From positions 301,288 to 365,287 of the forward strand of contig JARGPJ010000006.1 in assembly GCA_029212615.1 (NCBI GenBank): DNA of 64,000 bases. The letters run 5' to 3'. This DNA is from Verrucomicrobiales bacterium. Its GTDB lineage: Bacteria; Verrucomicrobiota; Verrucomicrobiia; Verrucomicrobiales; DEV007. Below the pieces are notes generated by a model. That model had not been told where the DNA came from. It saw only the letters and a program-made list of their open reading frames with translations, and did no database searches. How positions within the stretch are numbered: position 1 is the first letter of the stretch; the number at the start of each line of letters is the position of its first letter. The position numbers and the translations under genes are program-made. Shown here one piece after another: positions 1-9,067 of the stretch.

Positions 1-650
1 CCGCCCAGCTTTCTTTTCACGAGACGCCAGACCTGGAGCAAACCATGACCGGCTTCCCGCCAGATTGCGGAGGTGGGGACACGATCAACCGACGCCTCTT
101 TCGTGACCTCATCCGGCTGCTCGTCGGAAGTAGCCTTTTCGTCTCCAAGGTCTTCGAGGAAACCGAGGGAGTCGAGAGAAGACGGTCCGAGATCCCAGGT
201 CTCGATGAGTTCGTAGGGACGTCGGCGGACCAACCGATACATCGGCGACCCTGAAAAATTGAGACAATCTTCGATCCGTTGACGATTCAGTCCGCATTTG
301 ATGGATGCCGTAATCGACTCGAGTGGGAACCAGTTCACCTTCGAGATCTCGCCCGGTTCGGGGCGCAATTCTCCTCCCTCTTCCCGCCCGATAAAGACGA
401 AATAAAGCCCATCCTGACGGGAACACTTGTAGAGAGCCGTCATCGCCTCAAGTCGTACGCGGATCCCGGTTTCCTCAAGCACCTCTCGGACAGCCCCGGC
501 AGGCAGGGACTCGCGACGGTCGATTTTGCCTCCGGGAAGTTCCCAGCTTTTCCGCCGCTTACTGGGCTTGATGAGGAGCCCGCTCTTACCGTCTTTCGAC
601 ACCACCAGGACGGTTGCGTTGAGCAGGGCGACAGCGGGCTTGGTTTTCAT
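1..650 (-). CDS. Nudix hydrolase, C-terminus cut off by window edge
   Basis: Reading from an ATG at 648-650 on the minus strand, the frame stays open to position 1, so the 3' end lies outside the window. The N-terminal ~130 residues form a Nudix fold. The Nudix box is complete: Gly41, Glu47, Arg55-Glu56, Glu59-Glu60, Gly62, with the spacing G-x5-E-x7-REV-x-EE-x-GI. The family hydrolyses nucleoside diphosphates linked to another group, often in nucleotide-pool cleaning or RNA 5' end processing; the residues seen here do not fix the substrate. A motif GRE followed by Gly/Glu-rich sequence and a NWFPLES-type strand fits the usual Nudix core. After about residue 150 the protein carries an acidic, probably flexible extension of at least 65 residues, which is longer than a minimal MutT (about 130 residues). 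It lies 141 bp downstream of the AlkD gene on the same strand, so both may serve nucleotide or DNA damage repair, but this is inference. Confidence 0.85.
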   Translation of the reverse strand, partial: MKTKPAVALLNATVLVVSKDGKSGLLIKPSKRRKSWELPGGKIDRRESLPAGAVREVLEETGIRVRLEAMTALYKCSRQDGLYFVFIGREEGGELRPEPGEISKVNWFPLESITASIKCGLNRQRIEDCLNFSGSPMYRLVRRRPYELIETWDLGPSSLDSLGFLEDLGDEKATSDEQPDEVTKEASVDRVPTSAIWREAGHGLLQVWRLVKRKLG

Positions 651-791
651 CAGTGGCGTAACAACATCGTGCCGGGGATACGGTCACGATCAAACCTTTC
701 CCTGTGAAAATCCAGTTCCTGATCCGGTTATTCCCGCGAAACACCTGAAATGGACGAAGACAGAGAAGAATACACAAAACCAATCACGCCC

Positions 792-1544
792 TCAGCGCTT
801 CCACCTCAACCACCGCTTCCGCTCCTCCGGTGCCATTTTTTCAATCGAGTAGCGCAACATGACGCGGGGCATCACGGCGGCATGCTCCTGCAGAAAAACA
901 CGCAGTATTTCCAGGTCGCGTTTCCCGGCCTCGCGCAACATCCAGCCGACCGCTTTCTGAATGAGGTCGTGGGGATGCGCTATAAAGGTCTCGGCGAGCC
1001 AGAGGATCTCCGAAAACTGCGAACGTCTGATCAGGGGAAAACACGCGACCACCGCTACTCTCTGCCGTGACCACTCGTCTGATTCCGCGAGCGGCTCGAG
1101 AACGGCGAGGCGTTCTGCCGGTGAACGATCGACGAGCCATTCCCCGAGAATTTTGTGGGCTGAGACATCGACGAGGTCCCAGTAATTCACCGCCTCGAGA
1201 TGAGCGAGATAGAAATCCTTCAACCGTGTCTTTTCATCGTCCCCCTTTGACCTGGTAAAACGATTCACCAGGATAATCAGAGCGGTCAATCGAAACTCGT
1301 GGGTGCTTTCGGCGAGAAGTTTCTCCAGTTCTTCCAGCGGAAGATCCCGAAACTCCTTCGCGACCGCGCGTTGCTGCGGCACGGTCACCCCGATAAACAG
1401 ATCGCCTTCGCTCCGGTTGTCCGGATCACTCTTGAAGAAACGCGGAAAAAACGCCGCTTTCTCCCGGTTCGAGAACTTACGCAACGCGTTCTGCACCTCG
1501 ACCGCAGTGGGTTCCCGGCTCCCACCGTTTGTCTCTTCATTCAT
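792..1544 (-). CDS. AlkD-family DNA alkylation repair glycosylase
   Basis: A 250-residue all-helical HEAT-repeat-like protein of the DNA alkylation repair (AlkC/AlkD) family, which excises N3- and N7-alkylated purines without flipping the base. The family hallmark YWDLVDVSAHK is at residues 121-131; Trp122 and Asp126 correspond to Trp109 and the catalytic Asp113 of Bacillus cereus AlkD. The downstream QKAVGWMLREAGKRD segment supplies the second DNA-facing tryptophan, and MPRVMLRYSIEKM near the C-terminus is the usual last helix. Length matches the family (about 230-250). The ATG at 1542-1544 is the first of the frame that leaves all motifs intact. It is followed on the same strand by the Nudix gene. 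It probably acts alone in the cytoplasm. Confidence 0.9.
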   Translation of the reverse strand: MNEETNGGSREPTAVEVQNALRKFSNREKAAFFPRFFKSDPDNRSEGDLFIGVTVPQQRAVAKEFRDLPLEELEKLLAESTHEFRLTALIILVNRFTRSKGDDEKTRLKDFYLAHLEAVNYWDLVDVSAHKILGEWLVDRSPAERLAVLEPLAESDEWSRQRVAVVACFPLIRRSQFSEILWLAETFIAHPHDLIQKAVGWMLREAGKRDLEILRVFLQEHAAVMPRVMLRYSIEKMAPEERKRWLRWKR

Positions 1545-1801
1545 ATCAACGGATTCTCTTCATGATGGCGACCTCAAAGAATCCTGCAAGAACGTAAGGG
1601 GAACGAGCGGCACCATCATACGCATTACCAGGTTCAGATTTGAATGATCGCGCCGGATTCACGGTCGTTCGAAAGGCTTTGGAAGGAAAGCTCCCTGCCG
1701 AAGCATTCCCTTGCCTCAAGGACCTGCTGGGACACCCATTCGATCACCACTCATTTTCGCCCTGCTGTCCTGCCAACTGATCGCCCGGAGCTCATCGGCA
1801 A

Positions 1802-4447
1802 CTACACGAGAGAACGCAGCCATTTCACCAGCTCCGTTGATTCCTCCCGGATGTAGGAAGAATGAGTCCCCGCCACCTTCCGGTGGAACAGCGTTGCCTT
1901 CGTCCTTCTCCTCCAGAAAGAAATCGTCCGTCGATTCAAGGGAAATTCGGCACTGCTCACGAGATGAATATCACAGCCAATTCGCGGGACCGGGGAAGCT
2001 CTGAGGAGAGCGTAATACTCACTGACTGATGATGGAAGGTCACCGGGCGATTCCTCTACCGCTGATGAGAAAACTGAACCCAGAGGCGAAGGTCTCTCAG
2101 GGTCCAGCAAAATGACCCGCCTCAGCGGGATCCCCGCCTCCTCCATCTGCAAGGCCAGTTCCATCGCCGCCACCGCTGCGACGCATTCCCCGACCAGGGT
2201 GAATCCTTCATCGGTGACCATCGATAGTTCGACCTCCCTGAGCACCTCGGATACATGCGCTCTCAACGTCCGTTTGGTAAAGTCAGGCCTCACTCCCGAC
2301 AGCTCCATCGCCCCGGAGCGAATCGCCCGAATATCAAGATTGTCCGGCATACGGCGGGCAATCGCAGCAAACACAAGGATTTCCGTGTCACCTCCCCACC
2401 CTCCGGGAACAAAAAGAAGCGGCTCCCGGTTTCTCTCTCCACAGAGGCGCACCAGGTATCGGTTTTCAGCCTCCTCCGGTTCGACTTCACACGCGCGCCC
2501 CTCAGCGCGGGCTGCCATGCTCGCTATCGTAAATGCCTCAAACACATCAATCGCCGTGAACGAGACGCCGTGGTTCTTTTCAATTTCCGCGAACAAGCTG
2601 AGCGCCATCAGCGAATCTCCACCCACTGCCACAAAATCATCCTCAAGATCGAGATCATCTCTTTCCAGTATTTTACTCCATAACTGCGCTATTTTCCGCT
2701 CCCACTCTGAAGTATGAAGAAACGGTGAGGAAGAGGAGGCACCCTCTGAGTGCGTCGACAACGCGTCTCCCGGCTTGATCATTTCCTGTAAAGCGACCCG
2801 ATCCAGCTTCTGGTTCAGAAGATAGGGAAACTCAGGCAGAACCTGAAGCTGCTGAGGAACCATGTAACCGGGAAGCCTCTCCGAAAGAAATACCTGTAGT
2901 GCCCCGACCTCCACCGAATCCCCGTGTTTCACGAGGACAAAGGCCGCAATCCGCTCCGTCCCGGTCGGATCCTGAAAGGGAACCACCACCGCATCGCAGA
3001 CCCCCGGGGCACTTCTGAGGACGCTCTCAATTTCAGAAAAGTCGACAAGGAAACCCCGGATTTTATGACACTGATCTATCCGTCCAAGATGAAATAGAAG
3101 CCCGCTCTCTCCTCTTTTCACCAAATCCCGGGTCCGATAACAGGTGAACTCGCCATCATCAGGATCAGGATAAAATCGATCTTCGGACAGCTCGGGCCGC
3201 TGCCAGTACTCCTTCGCAATGGTTCGACTGCGAATCACCATTTCACCGGGCGCTCCCTCAACCACCTCAGCCCCTTCGTCATTGAGAACGAGCACTTCCT
3301 TTCCATCGACGGGGAACCCGATCGTGACCCGCTCCTCGTCAAAGGCGGGTGGCAGGCTTTTGTGGGTGTAACTATGCGTCACGGTGCGGGTCTCACTTGT
3401 CCCGAAGGCATTCTGAAAAACACAGTTATCGGAAAAATATTTCACATAGAGTTCATAATCGATCCGGTGAACAGGCTCACTCCCCGGAGCTAAAATCCTG
3501 AGACGGGGAAACTGTTTTCCATGCTCCAGCAGATCGCCCAACTGCCGAAAGGTAGACACGTTGATGTCAAAGATCGTGATCGACTCCGAATTCAGCCAGT
3601 CGATCAAGTCATGCAGATTTGACCGTGACATATCCAGGGGGCACAAGGTCGCACCATTCAACAGGGCTCCACCGAGATGACAGATAGCAGCACTGCTACT
3701 AAGAGGGAAAATGAGACCATATCGATCCTCCTGCGTGACCATGAGATCCCGCGACTGTCGCTGAATGTCTGCGAGGACGTTCCCGTGCGACTGTGCCACG
3801 CCCTTGGGAACCCCCGTCGAACCGGAAGTGTAAATAATGTAAGCAAGACTCTGCGCCGTGGCGGAACACCTCACGTCTCGCTCTTCAAAAGCCCGGCTCC
3901 CCCATGCAGGGAGGGAAAACACCTTTGCTCCCCCCTGCCCGTGAGGAATGCGAAACACCTCAGGAACGAAGGGATACTCAGGGCCATAGGCGAGAATAGA
4001 GCAATCAGTATCCGAGATGACATGATTGACGCGCGCGGGAGGCAAATCCGGATGAATAAACACATAGGGCCGCCCCAGTTTGAAACAAGCGAGCATCGCC
4101 GCAATCATGGAGACGCCGGTCCTACCGCATAAGGCTACGGGCGAATGCCTATCGACCGTCAATGTCTCGAACGAACGGCAGAACGTATCCACAAACTCAC
4201 GCAATTCGCGATAAGTGACGGCATCCCCTTCAAACGAAATCGCAATATTCTCCGGAACCTGCCCCGCCACATAATCAAACCGCTCACCGATCGAACGAAA
4301 AGTTTCCGCCTCCTCAAACGGCAATCGCTCCCCCTGAGGAGTTTCGATACCGACCCGTTCGATCAAATCACACAGAGTTTCCGGGATCCCTGAGAGAAGA
4401 CATCGATTATTCACCTCTTCCGCAGGCACCTGATAGGAGTATGGCAT
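1802..4447 (-). CDS. Stand-alone NRPS-like A-T-TE synthetase
   Basis: An 881-residue three-domain enzyme. The adenylation domain (about 30-560) shows the P-loop YIIYTSGSTGVPKGV (203-217), NAFGTSET (346-353), the YRTRD...GRIDQCHKIRGF hinge region (437-466) and the catalytic Lys547 in NQKLDR. A carrier domain follows with GGDS, phosphopantetheine Ser612. The C-terminal domain (about 675-881) is a type I thioesterase: its nucleophile elbow reads GECVA, with Cys754 in place of Ser, and a GTH motif gives His861. There is no condensation domain. In the A4 segment (around 245-265) the Asp that binds the alpha-amino group in amino-acid-activating domains is replaced by Ser in my alignment, so the substrate may be a keto or aryl acid. 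The A-T-TE layout is known from atromentin- and ralfuranone-type synthetases, which dimerise aryl pyruvates; extension of that role here is inference. No obvious partner genes lie beside it; the upstream region is divergent from the helicase gene. Confidence 0.85.
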   Translation of the reverse strand: MPYSYQVPAEEVNNRCLLSGIPETLCDLIERVGIETPQGERLPFEEAETFRSIGERFDYVAGQVPENIAISFEGDAVTYRELREFVDTFCRSFETLTVDRHSPVALCGRTGVSMIAAMLACFKLGRPYVFIHPDLPPARVNHVISDTDCSILAYGPEYPFVPEVFRIPHGQGGAKVFSLPAWGSRAFEERDVRCSATAQSLAYIIYTSGSTGVPKGVAQSHGNVLADIQRQSRDLMVTQEDRYGLIFPLSSSAAICHLGGALLNGATLCPLDMSRSNLHDLIDWLNSESITIFDINVSTFRQLGDLLEHGKQFPRLRILAPGSEPVHRIDYELYVKYFSDNCVFQNAFGTSETRTVTHSYTHKSLPPAFDEERVTIGFPVDGKEVLVLNDEGAEVVEGAPGEMVIRSRTIAKEYWQRPELSEDRFYPDPDDGEFTCYRTRDLVKRGESGLLFHLGRIDQCHKIRGFLVDFSEIESVLRSAPGVCDAVVVPFQDPTGTERIAAFVLVKHGDSVEVGALQVFLSERLPGYMVPQQLQVLPEFPYLLNQKLDRVALQEMIKPGDALSTHSEGASSSSPFLHTSEWERKIAQLWSKILERDDLDLEDDFVAVGGDSLMALSLFAEIEKNHGVSFTAIDVFEAFTIASMAARAEGRACEVEPEEAENRYLVRLCGERNREPLLFVPGGWGGDTEILVFAAIARRMPDNLDIRAIRSGAMELSGVRPDFTKRTLRAHVSEVLREVELSMVTDEGFTLVGECVAAVAAMELALQMEEAGIPLRRVILLDPERPSPLGSVFSSAVEESPGDLPSSVSEYYALLRASPVPRIGCDIHLVSSAEFPLNRRTISFWRRRTKATLFHRKVAGTHSSYIREESTELVKWLRSLV

Positions 4448-4758
4448 ATTCTATTGAGGTAAAATCGCCGGGGTAATGATTGCTTAGATCCGGCTCCAGC
4501 CCCGGGGGGCGGCATGTCATACTTCACATCAAAGCCATCCACAACCGTTGTCGAGCCCACTATCCTAGCGGCGGTAGCGATCCGCGCAAATAGCGAATCC
4601 GGCCTCCCTCCGAATTCTCCGGCTCGAAAACTCTCCCCGCCCTGCTCACCCCCTGGCCATTCCAGGCAACCGTCCCCTCTATCGGCCCTCCACGAGTCAC
4701 TTCCCCGCTTGAAAGCTTTGGTCTTTTCCTGCAGCATCCCGTTGTTCCTTATCAGCGC
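4448..4758. other. Intergenic region between divergent genes
   Basis: About 310 bp separate the start codons of the A-T-TE gene and the helicase-nuclease gene, so both promoters should lie here. Short frames exist on both strands but they overlap the start of the helicase gene, are rich in Pro/Ser/Arg typical of random GC-rich reading, and match no family I know. I see no convincing hairpin, repeat or operator. Confidence 0.5.
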
Positions 4759-7700
4759 ATGCCAATCCTTCACAACGAAATGATCCTCGCCTCGGCGGGC
4801 TCAGGTAAAACCTACCAACTCACGAACCGCTACATCGGCATCATGGCGATGCAGCTGCTCGCGGAGCGACCGGTCACTCCGGAAAGGATCATTGCGGTGA
4901 CGTTCACGCGGAAAGCGGCAGGCGAATTTTTTGATTCCATCCTCGAGAAACTGGCCGAAGCAGCGAAGGACACTGACAAAGCACCTCAACTCGATACCGA
5001 CGACGCGCTGGCGAAAGCGGTTGCCAAGCTGGACAAAGAGGAATTCACCCGACTCTTACGAATCTTCATCAGCCGGATGCCGAGGCTCTTTCTCGGTACC
5101 CTCGACAGCTTTTACTCGAATATCCTCCGTTCCTTTCCGGGAGAATTCGGACTCGCGGGAGATTTTGAAATTCTCGATCCCCACCTGGAAAGCATTGCCC
5201 GTCGCGATGTCTATCGAACCGTCTTTCAGCGAAGATTCGATAAGGAACAAAAAGGGGATGAAGCGCAGCGTGAATTTCTGGAAGCTTTTCGCCAGGCAAC
5301 TTTCGGGAAAGAGGAGTCACGGATCAGAAGTGAGCTTGATCAGTTTATTTCCGACCTCCACGGCACTTATCTCGAAGCCTCAGACAGCACCCGCTGGGGA
5401 CAGGAGCATGCGATCTGGCCGCAGGGCTGCCGCTTTCTCGGGGGTGAAGTAAATCTCGAGAAAGACTTCGCCTCCCTCTTCGACCTTTTTCAGAAGACCG
5501 ATGACCCTGACGGCGGCAAGGATGCCGCCGTGAGAGTGAACTGGGACTACTGGAATCAATTTCGCGAAGAAGCTCCCGCTCATGTTCCCGGGGCCAAGCT
5601 GACGACTCGGATCGCCTATATGTTTAAGACGCTCCTGCCGCATTGGTCTGATCTCACCGCGGGCCACGCCACCATTTCCTTCAACCGGAAAAGTCACGAA
5701 TTCGGCCCCTCGGAGTGCACCCTCATCGTACGCATCCTGCAGCACCTTGTCGGCAACGAAATCGAGGCCAAGCTTCGTCGCACTCACGGTGTCTGGCATC
5801 TACTCCATCGCTACGAATCCACCTACGCCGAACGCGTCCGCCGCCAGGGCAAACTGACCTTTCAGGATCTCGCCTTGCTACTTTCAGGAACGTCGACCGC
5901 CGGCCAATCGGAAACGCCGCTCCTCAGTCAGGTGCCGGGCGAAGACGACCGGCTCCGGATCGACTATCGGCTCGACGCCCGTTACGACCATTGGCTTCTC
6001 GACGAATTCCAGGACACAAGCCACCTTCAGTGGAAAGTCATCGCCAATCTCATCGATGAAACGGTGCAGGATACCTCAGGCGAGCGCTCACTCTTCCAGG
6101 TCGGTGACATCAAGCAATCGATCTACTCCTGGCGGGGTGGCGATCCGACACTCTTTCGCGACATCTATCGTCACTACAACCAACACGGGGAACGAATCAT
6201 CCGTCGCGATCTTGATGTCTCCTGGCGCTCCGGGCACGATGTGATTGACCCGGTGAATCAGATTTTCGGGAACCGGACTGTCCTCGAGGAACTCGAGATC
6301 CCAACGGAAGCGCTCGACCGCTGGGAGTGGAACGATCACGAAGTCGCTGAAAAACACAACAAGGTCGCGGGCTACACCGCGCTCCTCAATCCGGTGACGC
6401 CGAAGGGTGCGAAACCCGAAGAGGAAGACCGATTCGCACTCGTCGTCGCCATTCTTGAAGAAATGCAGCCGATCAACCGGGGGATTGAGTGCGCCATTCT
6501 CGTGCAAACGAACAAGGTGGGGCGGCGCCTTGTCGACTACATCCGCTCCCAATCAGACACGCCCGTGATGAGTGAAGCCGACGTCCCCATGGCGACGGAC
6601 AATGCCTTGAACCGGGCGGCACTGAGCTACCTCAAACTCGCGGCCCACCCCGGCGACACCTTTTCGTGGCAGCACCTTCTCCTCACTCCCTTTCGCGCCG
6701 TGATCGAAAAAGCCGGCATGACTTCCCGGCAGTTATCGTCGCGCATCCGGAAACAAGTTTTTGAAGAAGGCTTCGAGCAGGTAATCCGGGACTTTATCAA
6801 ACAGCTGGAATCGCTCCCGGGCCTCGAACTCGACGAATTCAGTCGCCAACGCGGCGAAAATCTGGCGCTTTCCGCCCGCCTCTTCGACGAGGACGGGTCG
6901 CGCGATATCGACGAATTTCTTTCCTATGCCCGCAATCGAACCGTTCGCGAGCCCGACACCCGCAGTGCCGTTCAGGTGATGACGATCCACAAATCGAAAG
7001 GCCTCACTTTCGACGCCGTCATTCTACCCGACCTCGGCGGCAATTCATTGACGACGGCGCGAAATGATATCGGGGCGAAAAAAGGCAACAACCGCGAAAT
7101 CGAATGGGTTTTCGACCTCCCCCGTAAAGAAATCTACGAGGCAGACGAAACGCTCAGCACCTATCACGCGGAGCGCGAAGCCGAGGCCGCTTTCGAAAAT
7201 CTCTGCAAACTCTACGTCGCGATGACCCGTGCCCGTTGCGCGAATTATCTCATCACCGAACCACGCGGTAAATCGGCGAAGTCGAACAACTTTGTGAAGT
7301 TACTCGAAACCGCACTGAGCGCGGGAGATCCCGTCGAGGACCAGATCGGCAAGTGCCCCGTCTCTGTTCTGTTCGAGGTCGACACGCCAACAACAGACCG
7401 AAACTGGCATCAGCACTACAGCCTCTCCGCAGAAGAAGAGCAGAAACCGGCGCAGGAGATCCCTGATATTTCCAGCCATCTCGCCCGGCAACGTCCCAAG
7501 CGGAGAACTCCCAGCGGCTCCGAACAGTCAGTTATCAGCGCTGCTCAAATTTTCTCCTCTGATTCTGCCACCGCCCGCGACTTCGGAAACCTGGTCCACG
7601 AGATCTTTGAGTCCATCGAATGGTGGTCGGCCGAAACTCCGGACAAGCTCCCCGACTGCCCCGGAAACGAAGAGGCACTCAGGCAGGTTGAACAGTGCCT

Positions 7701-8043
7701 CCGGGACCCTGCGGTACAATCAGCCCTCAGCCCCCCCAACGGGGACGCTTTACTTTGGCGGGAGAAGAGCTTCGAAATCCTCCTCGAGAACGAATGGCTC
7801 TCAGGGACTTTTGATCGCGTCACGATCGAATACGACAAAGCAGGTAACCCTGTCAGTGCTGCGATTCTGGATTTCAAAACCGACCGCGTCACCTCCCCGG
7901 CCGACATCGAAAAATCAATCAAGGTCTATCGGCCTCAACTGGAGACCTATCGGCAAGTGCTGTCCCTCATGCTCCAACTGCCGGGCGGAGCCATCTCGAC
8001 CTCATTGTTGTTCACTCGACTGTCGACATTAATTGAGCTCTAA
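4759..8043 (+). CDS. AddA-like UvrD/Rep helicase with C-terminal PD-(D/E)XK nuclease
   Basis: A 1094-residue SF1A helicase fused to a nuclease. Walker A ASAGSGKT is at 11-18, motif Ia IIAVTFTRKAAGEF near 43-57, Walker B LLDEFQDTS near 412-420, motif III QVGDIKQSIYSWRGG near 445-459, motif V TIHKSKGLTFDAVILPD near 741-757 and motif VI YVAMTRAR near 817-824. The C-terminal part (about 930-1094) carries the RecB-type nuclease: a GNLVHEIFE helix, GTFDRV, the LDFKTD core at about 1034-1040 and YRPQLETYRQ. This is the architecture of AddA/RecB, which resect double-strand breaks for recombination. No AddB or RecC partner is adjacent. It could be the AddA half with AddB elsewhere, or a single-subunit version. 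The start is the first ATG that keeps the P-loop at the N-terminus. Convergent or co-directional neighbours give no further clue. Confidence 0.88.
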   Translation: MPILHNEMILASAGSGKTYQLTNRYIGIMAMQLLAERPVTPERIIAVTFTRKAAGEFFDSILEKLAEAAKDTDKAPQLDTDDALAKAVAKLDKEEFTRLLRIFISRMPRLFLGTLDSFYSNILRSFPGEFGLAGDFEILDPHLESIARRDVYRTVFQRRFDKEQKGDEAQREFLEAFRQATFGKEESRIRSELDQFISDLHGTYLEASDSTRWGQEHAIWPQGCRFLGGEVNLEKDFASLFDLFQKTDDPDGGKDAAVRVNWDYWNQFREEAPAHVPGAKLTTRIAYMFKTLLPHWSDLTAGHATISFNRKSHEFGPSECTLIVRILQHLVGNEIEAKLRRTHGVWHLLHRYESTYAERVRRQGKLTFQDLALLLSGTSTAGQSETPLLSQVPGEDDRLRIDYRLDARYDHWLLDEFQDTSHLQWKVIANLIDETVQDTSGERSLFQVGDIKQSIYSWRGGDPTLFRDIYRHYNQHGERIIRRDLDVSWRSGHDVIDPVNQIFGNRTVLEELEIPTEALDRWEWNDHEVAEKHNKVAGYTALLNPVTPKGAKPEEEDRFALVVAILEEMQPINRGIECAILVQTNKVGRRLVDYIRSQSDTPVMSEADVPMATDNALNRAALSYLKLAAHPGDTFSWQHLLLTPFRAVIEKAGMTSRQLSSRIRKQVFEEGFEQVIRDFIKQLESLPGLELDEFSRQRGENLALSARLFDEDGSRDIDEFLSYARNRTVREPDTRSAVQVMTIHKSKGLTFDAVILPDLGGNSLTTARNDIGAKKGNNREIEWVFDLPRKEIYEADETLSTYHAEREAEAAFENLCKLYVAMTRARCANYLITEPRGKSAKSNNFVKLLETALSAGDPVEDQIGKCPVSVLFEVDTPTTDRNWHQHYSLSAEEEQKPAQEIPDISSHLARQRPKRRTPSGSEQSVISAAQIFSSDSATARDFGNLVHEIFESIEWWSAETPDKLPDCPGNEEALRQVEQCLRDPAVQSALSPPNGDALLWREKSFEILLENEWLSGTFDRVTIEYDKAGNPVSAAILDFKTDRVTSPADIEKSIKVYRPQLETYRQVLSLMLQLPGGAISTSLLFTRLSTLIEL

Positions 8044-8081
8044 GAAAAAGCATTACCCCCAACTCAGCCCCATCGATCATC

Positions 8082-8858
8082 ATGAATTCAATTCAATCAC
8101 AGGTAAGTGAAGCGGAATGGGACCTGCGCGTGGAATTGGCCGCAGCCTACCAGGTTTTTGCTATGTTAGGCTGGACACACCTCATTCACACGCACATTAC
8201 GGTTAAGGTCCCCGACGAGAATCAGTTTCTGATCAATCCCTTCGGATTGCTTTGGGAGGAGATCACCGCGAGCTCTCTGGTGAAAGTGGATGCCGCCGGC
8301 GTCATTCTCGATCAAGGTTCGACGGGATACGGAATCAACCCGGCAGGATTCAAAATTCACTCCGCGATCCACACCTCCGAAAGGAAGTCAAAATGGGTCA
8401 TTCACATTCACGTTCCCGAGGTCGTCGCTGTTTCGAACTTGAAAGAGGGATTGATCCGCGGGTTCTCCACCTACTCGATGGATCTGGGGGCTATTTCATA
8501 TCACGGATATGATCATGCCACGAACGAGAAGAGCGACGTATGTGAAAGGATGGTCTCCGATCTCGGCCCGACGAATAAAGTGCTGCTCTTAAGAAATCAT
8601 GGTTCCATCACCATTGGGGACACGCTTCACGAAGCCTTCTTCCTCACCTTTCAGCTCGTCGAAGCCTGCCGCGTCCAGCTGTTGACTTTATCGGCAGCAA
8701 AGTCAGACGCCGACTACATCGTTGTTCCTGAAAAAATCGTTCAGGAAACCTATGAAATCGTCCAGGCAAAGTATACCGGCGAAGATTTTGGAAAACTCGA
8801 GTGGGAAGCCGCGAAACGACAAATGGAATCGAAAGCAGGCCTCGACTATCAGAGCTGA
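8082..8858 (+). CDS. Class II aldolase/adducin family protein
   Basis: A 258-residue cytoplasmic protein of the class II (zinc) aldolase/adducin fold, which includes fuculose- and rhamnulose-phosphate aldolases and ribulose-phosphate 4-epimerase. The metal-binding pair is VIHIHVPEV (His108, His110), and the third ligand lies in LRNHGSITIGDTLHEAF (His near 175). LINPFGLLWEEITASSLVKVD (50-70) is the usual substrate-loop region with acidic residues at 59-60. The animal adducin-type and several bacterial members are not sugar aldolases, and the substrate cannot be read from this sequence. The C-terminal about 40 residues are extra, helical and charged. It starts 38 bp after the helicase gene and could be co-transcribed with it, which is probably not functionally meaningful. 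Confidence 0.85.
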   Translation: MNSIQSQVSEAEWDLRVELAAAYQVFAMLGWTHLIHTHITVKVPDENQFLINPFGLLWEEITASSLVKVDAAGVILDQGSTGYGINPAGFKIHSAIHTSERKSKWVIHIHVPEVVAVSNLKEGLIRGFSTYSMDLGAISYHGYDHATNEKSDVCERMVSDLGPTNKVLLLRNHGSITIGDTLHEAFFLTFQLVEACRVQLLTLSAAKSDADYIVVPEKIVQETYEIVQAKYTGEDFGKLEWEAAKRQMESKAGLDYQS

Positions 8859-9067
8859 CCCGCGTTTCTCAGTCAGCGAAATGCCAACGGGGCGGGGTTT
8901 CGCACGACGCATTCGCGAGCAATCGATCATTTCACCGCACGTCAGCTTTAGAAGGGTTGAAGAAAAGAACGAGACCGCCAAAACGATTCACTGCATCCAT
9001 TAACCCTCATCCATCTATACCGACCCTCGCTCTATAGCTCCCACTAAACCCTGACATCCACCTTCGA

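Noticed and set aside
1545..1801. Possible small genes between the AlkD and A-T-TE genes
   Set aside because: Frames are short, Ser/Arg/Thr-rich, and lack start context or homology; treated as intergenic.
4411..4783. Short frames on both strands in the gap upstream of the helicase-nuclease gene
   Set aside because: They overlap real gene starts, have random composition and no known motif.
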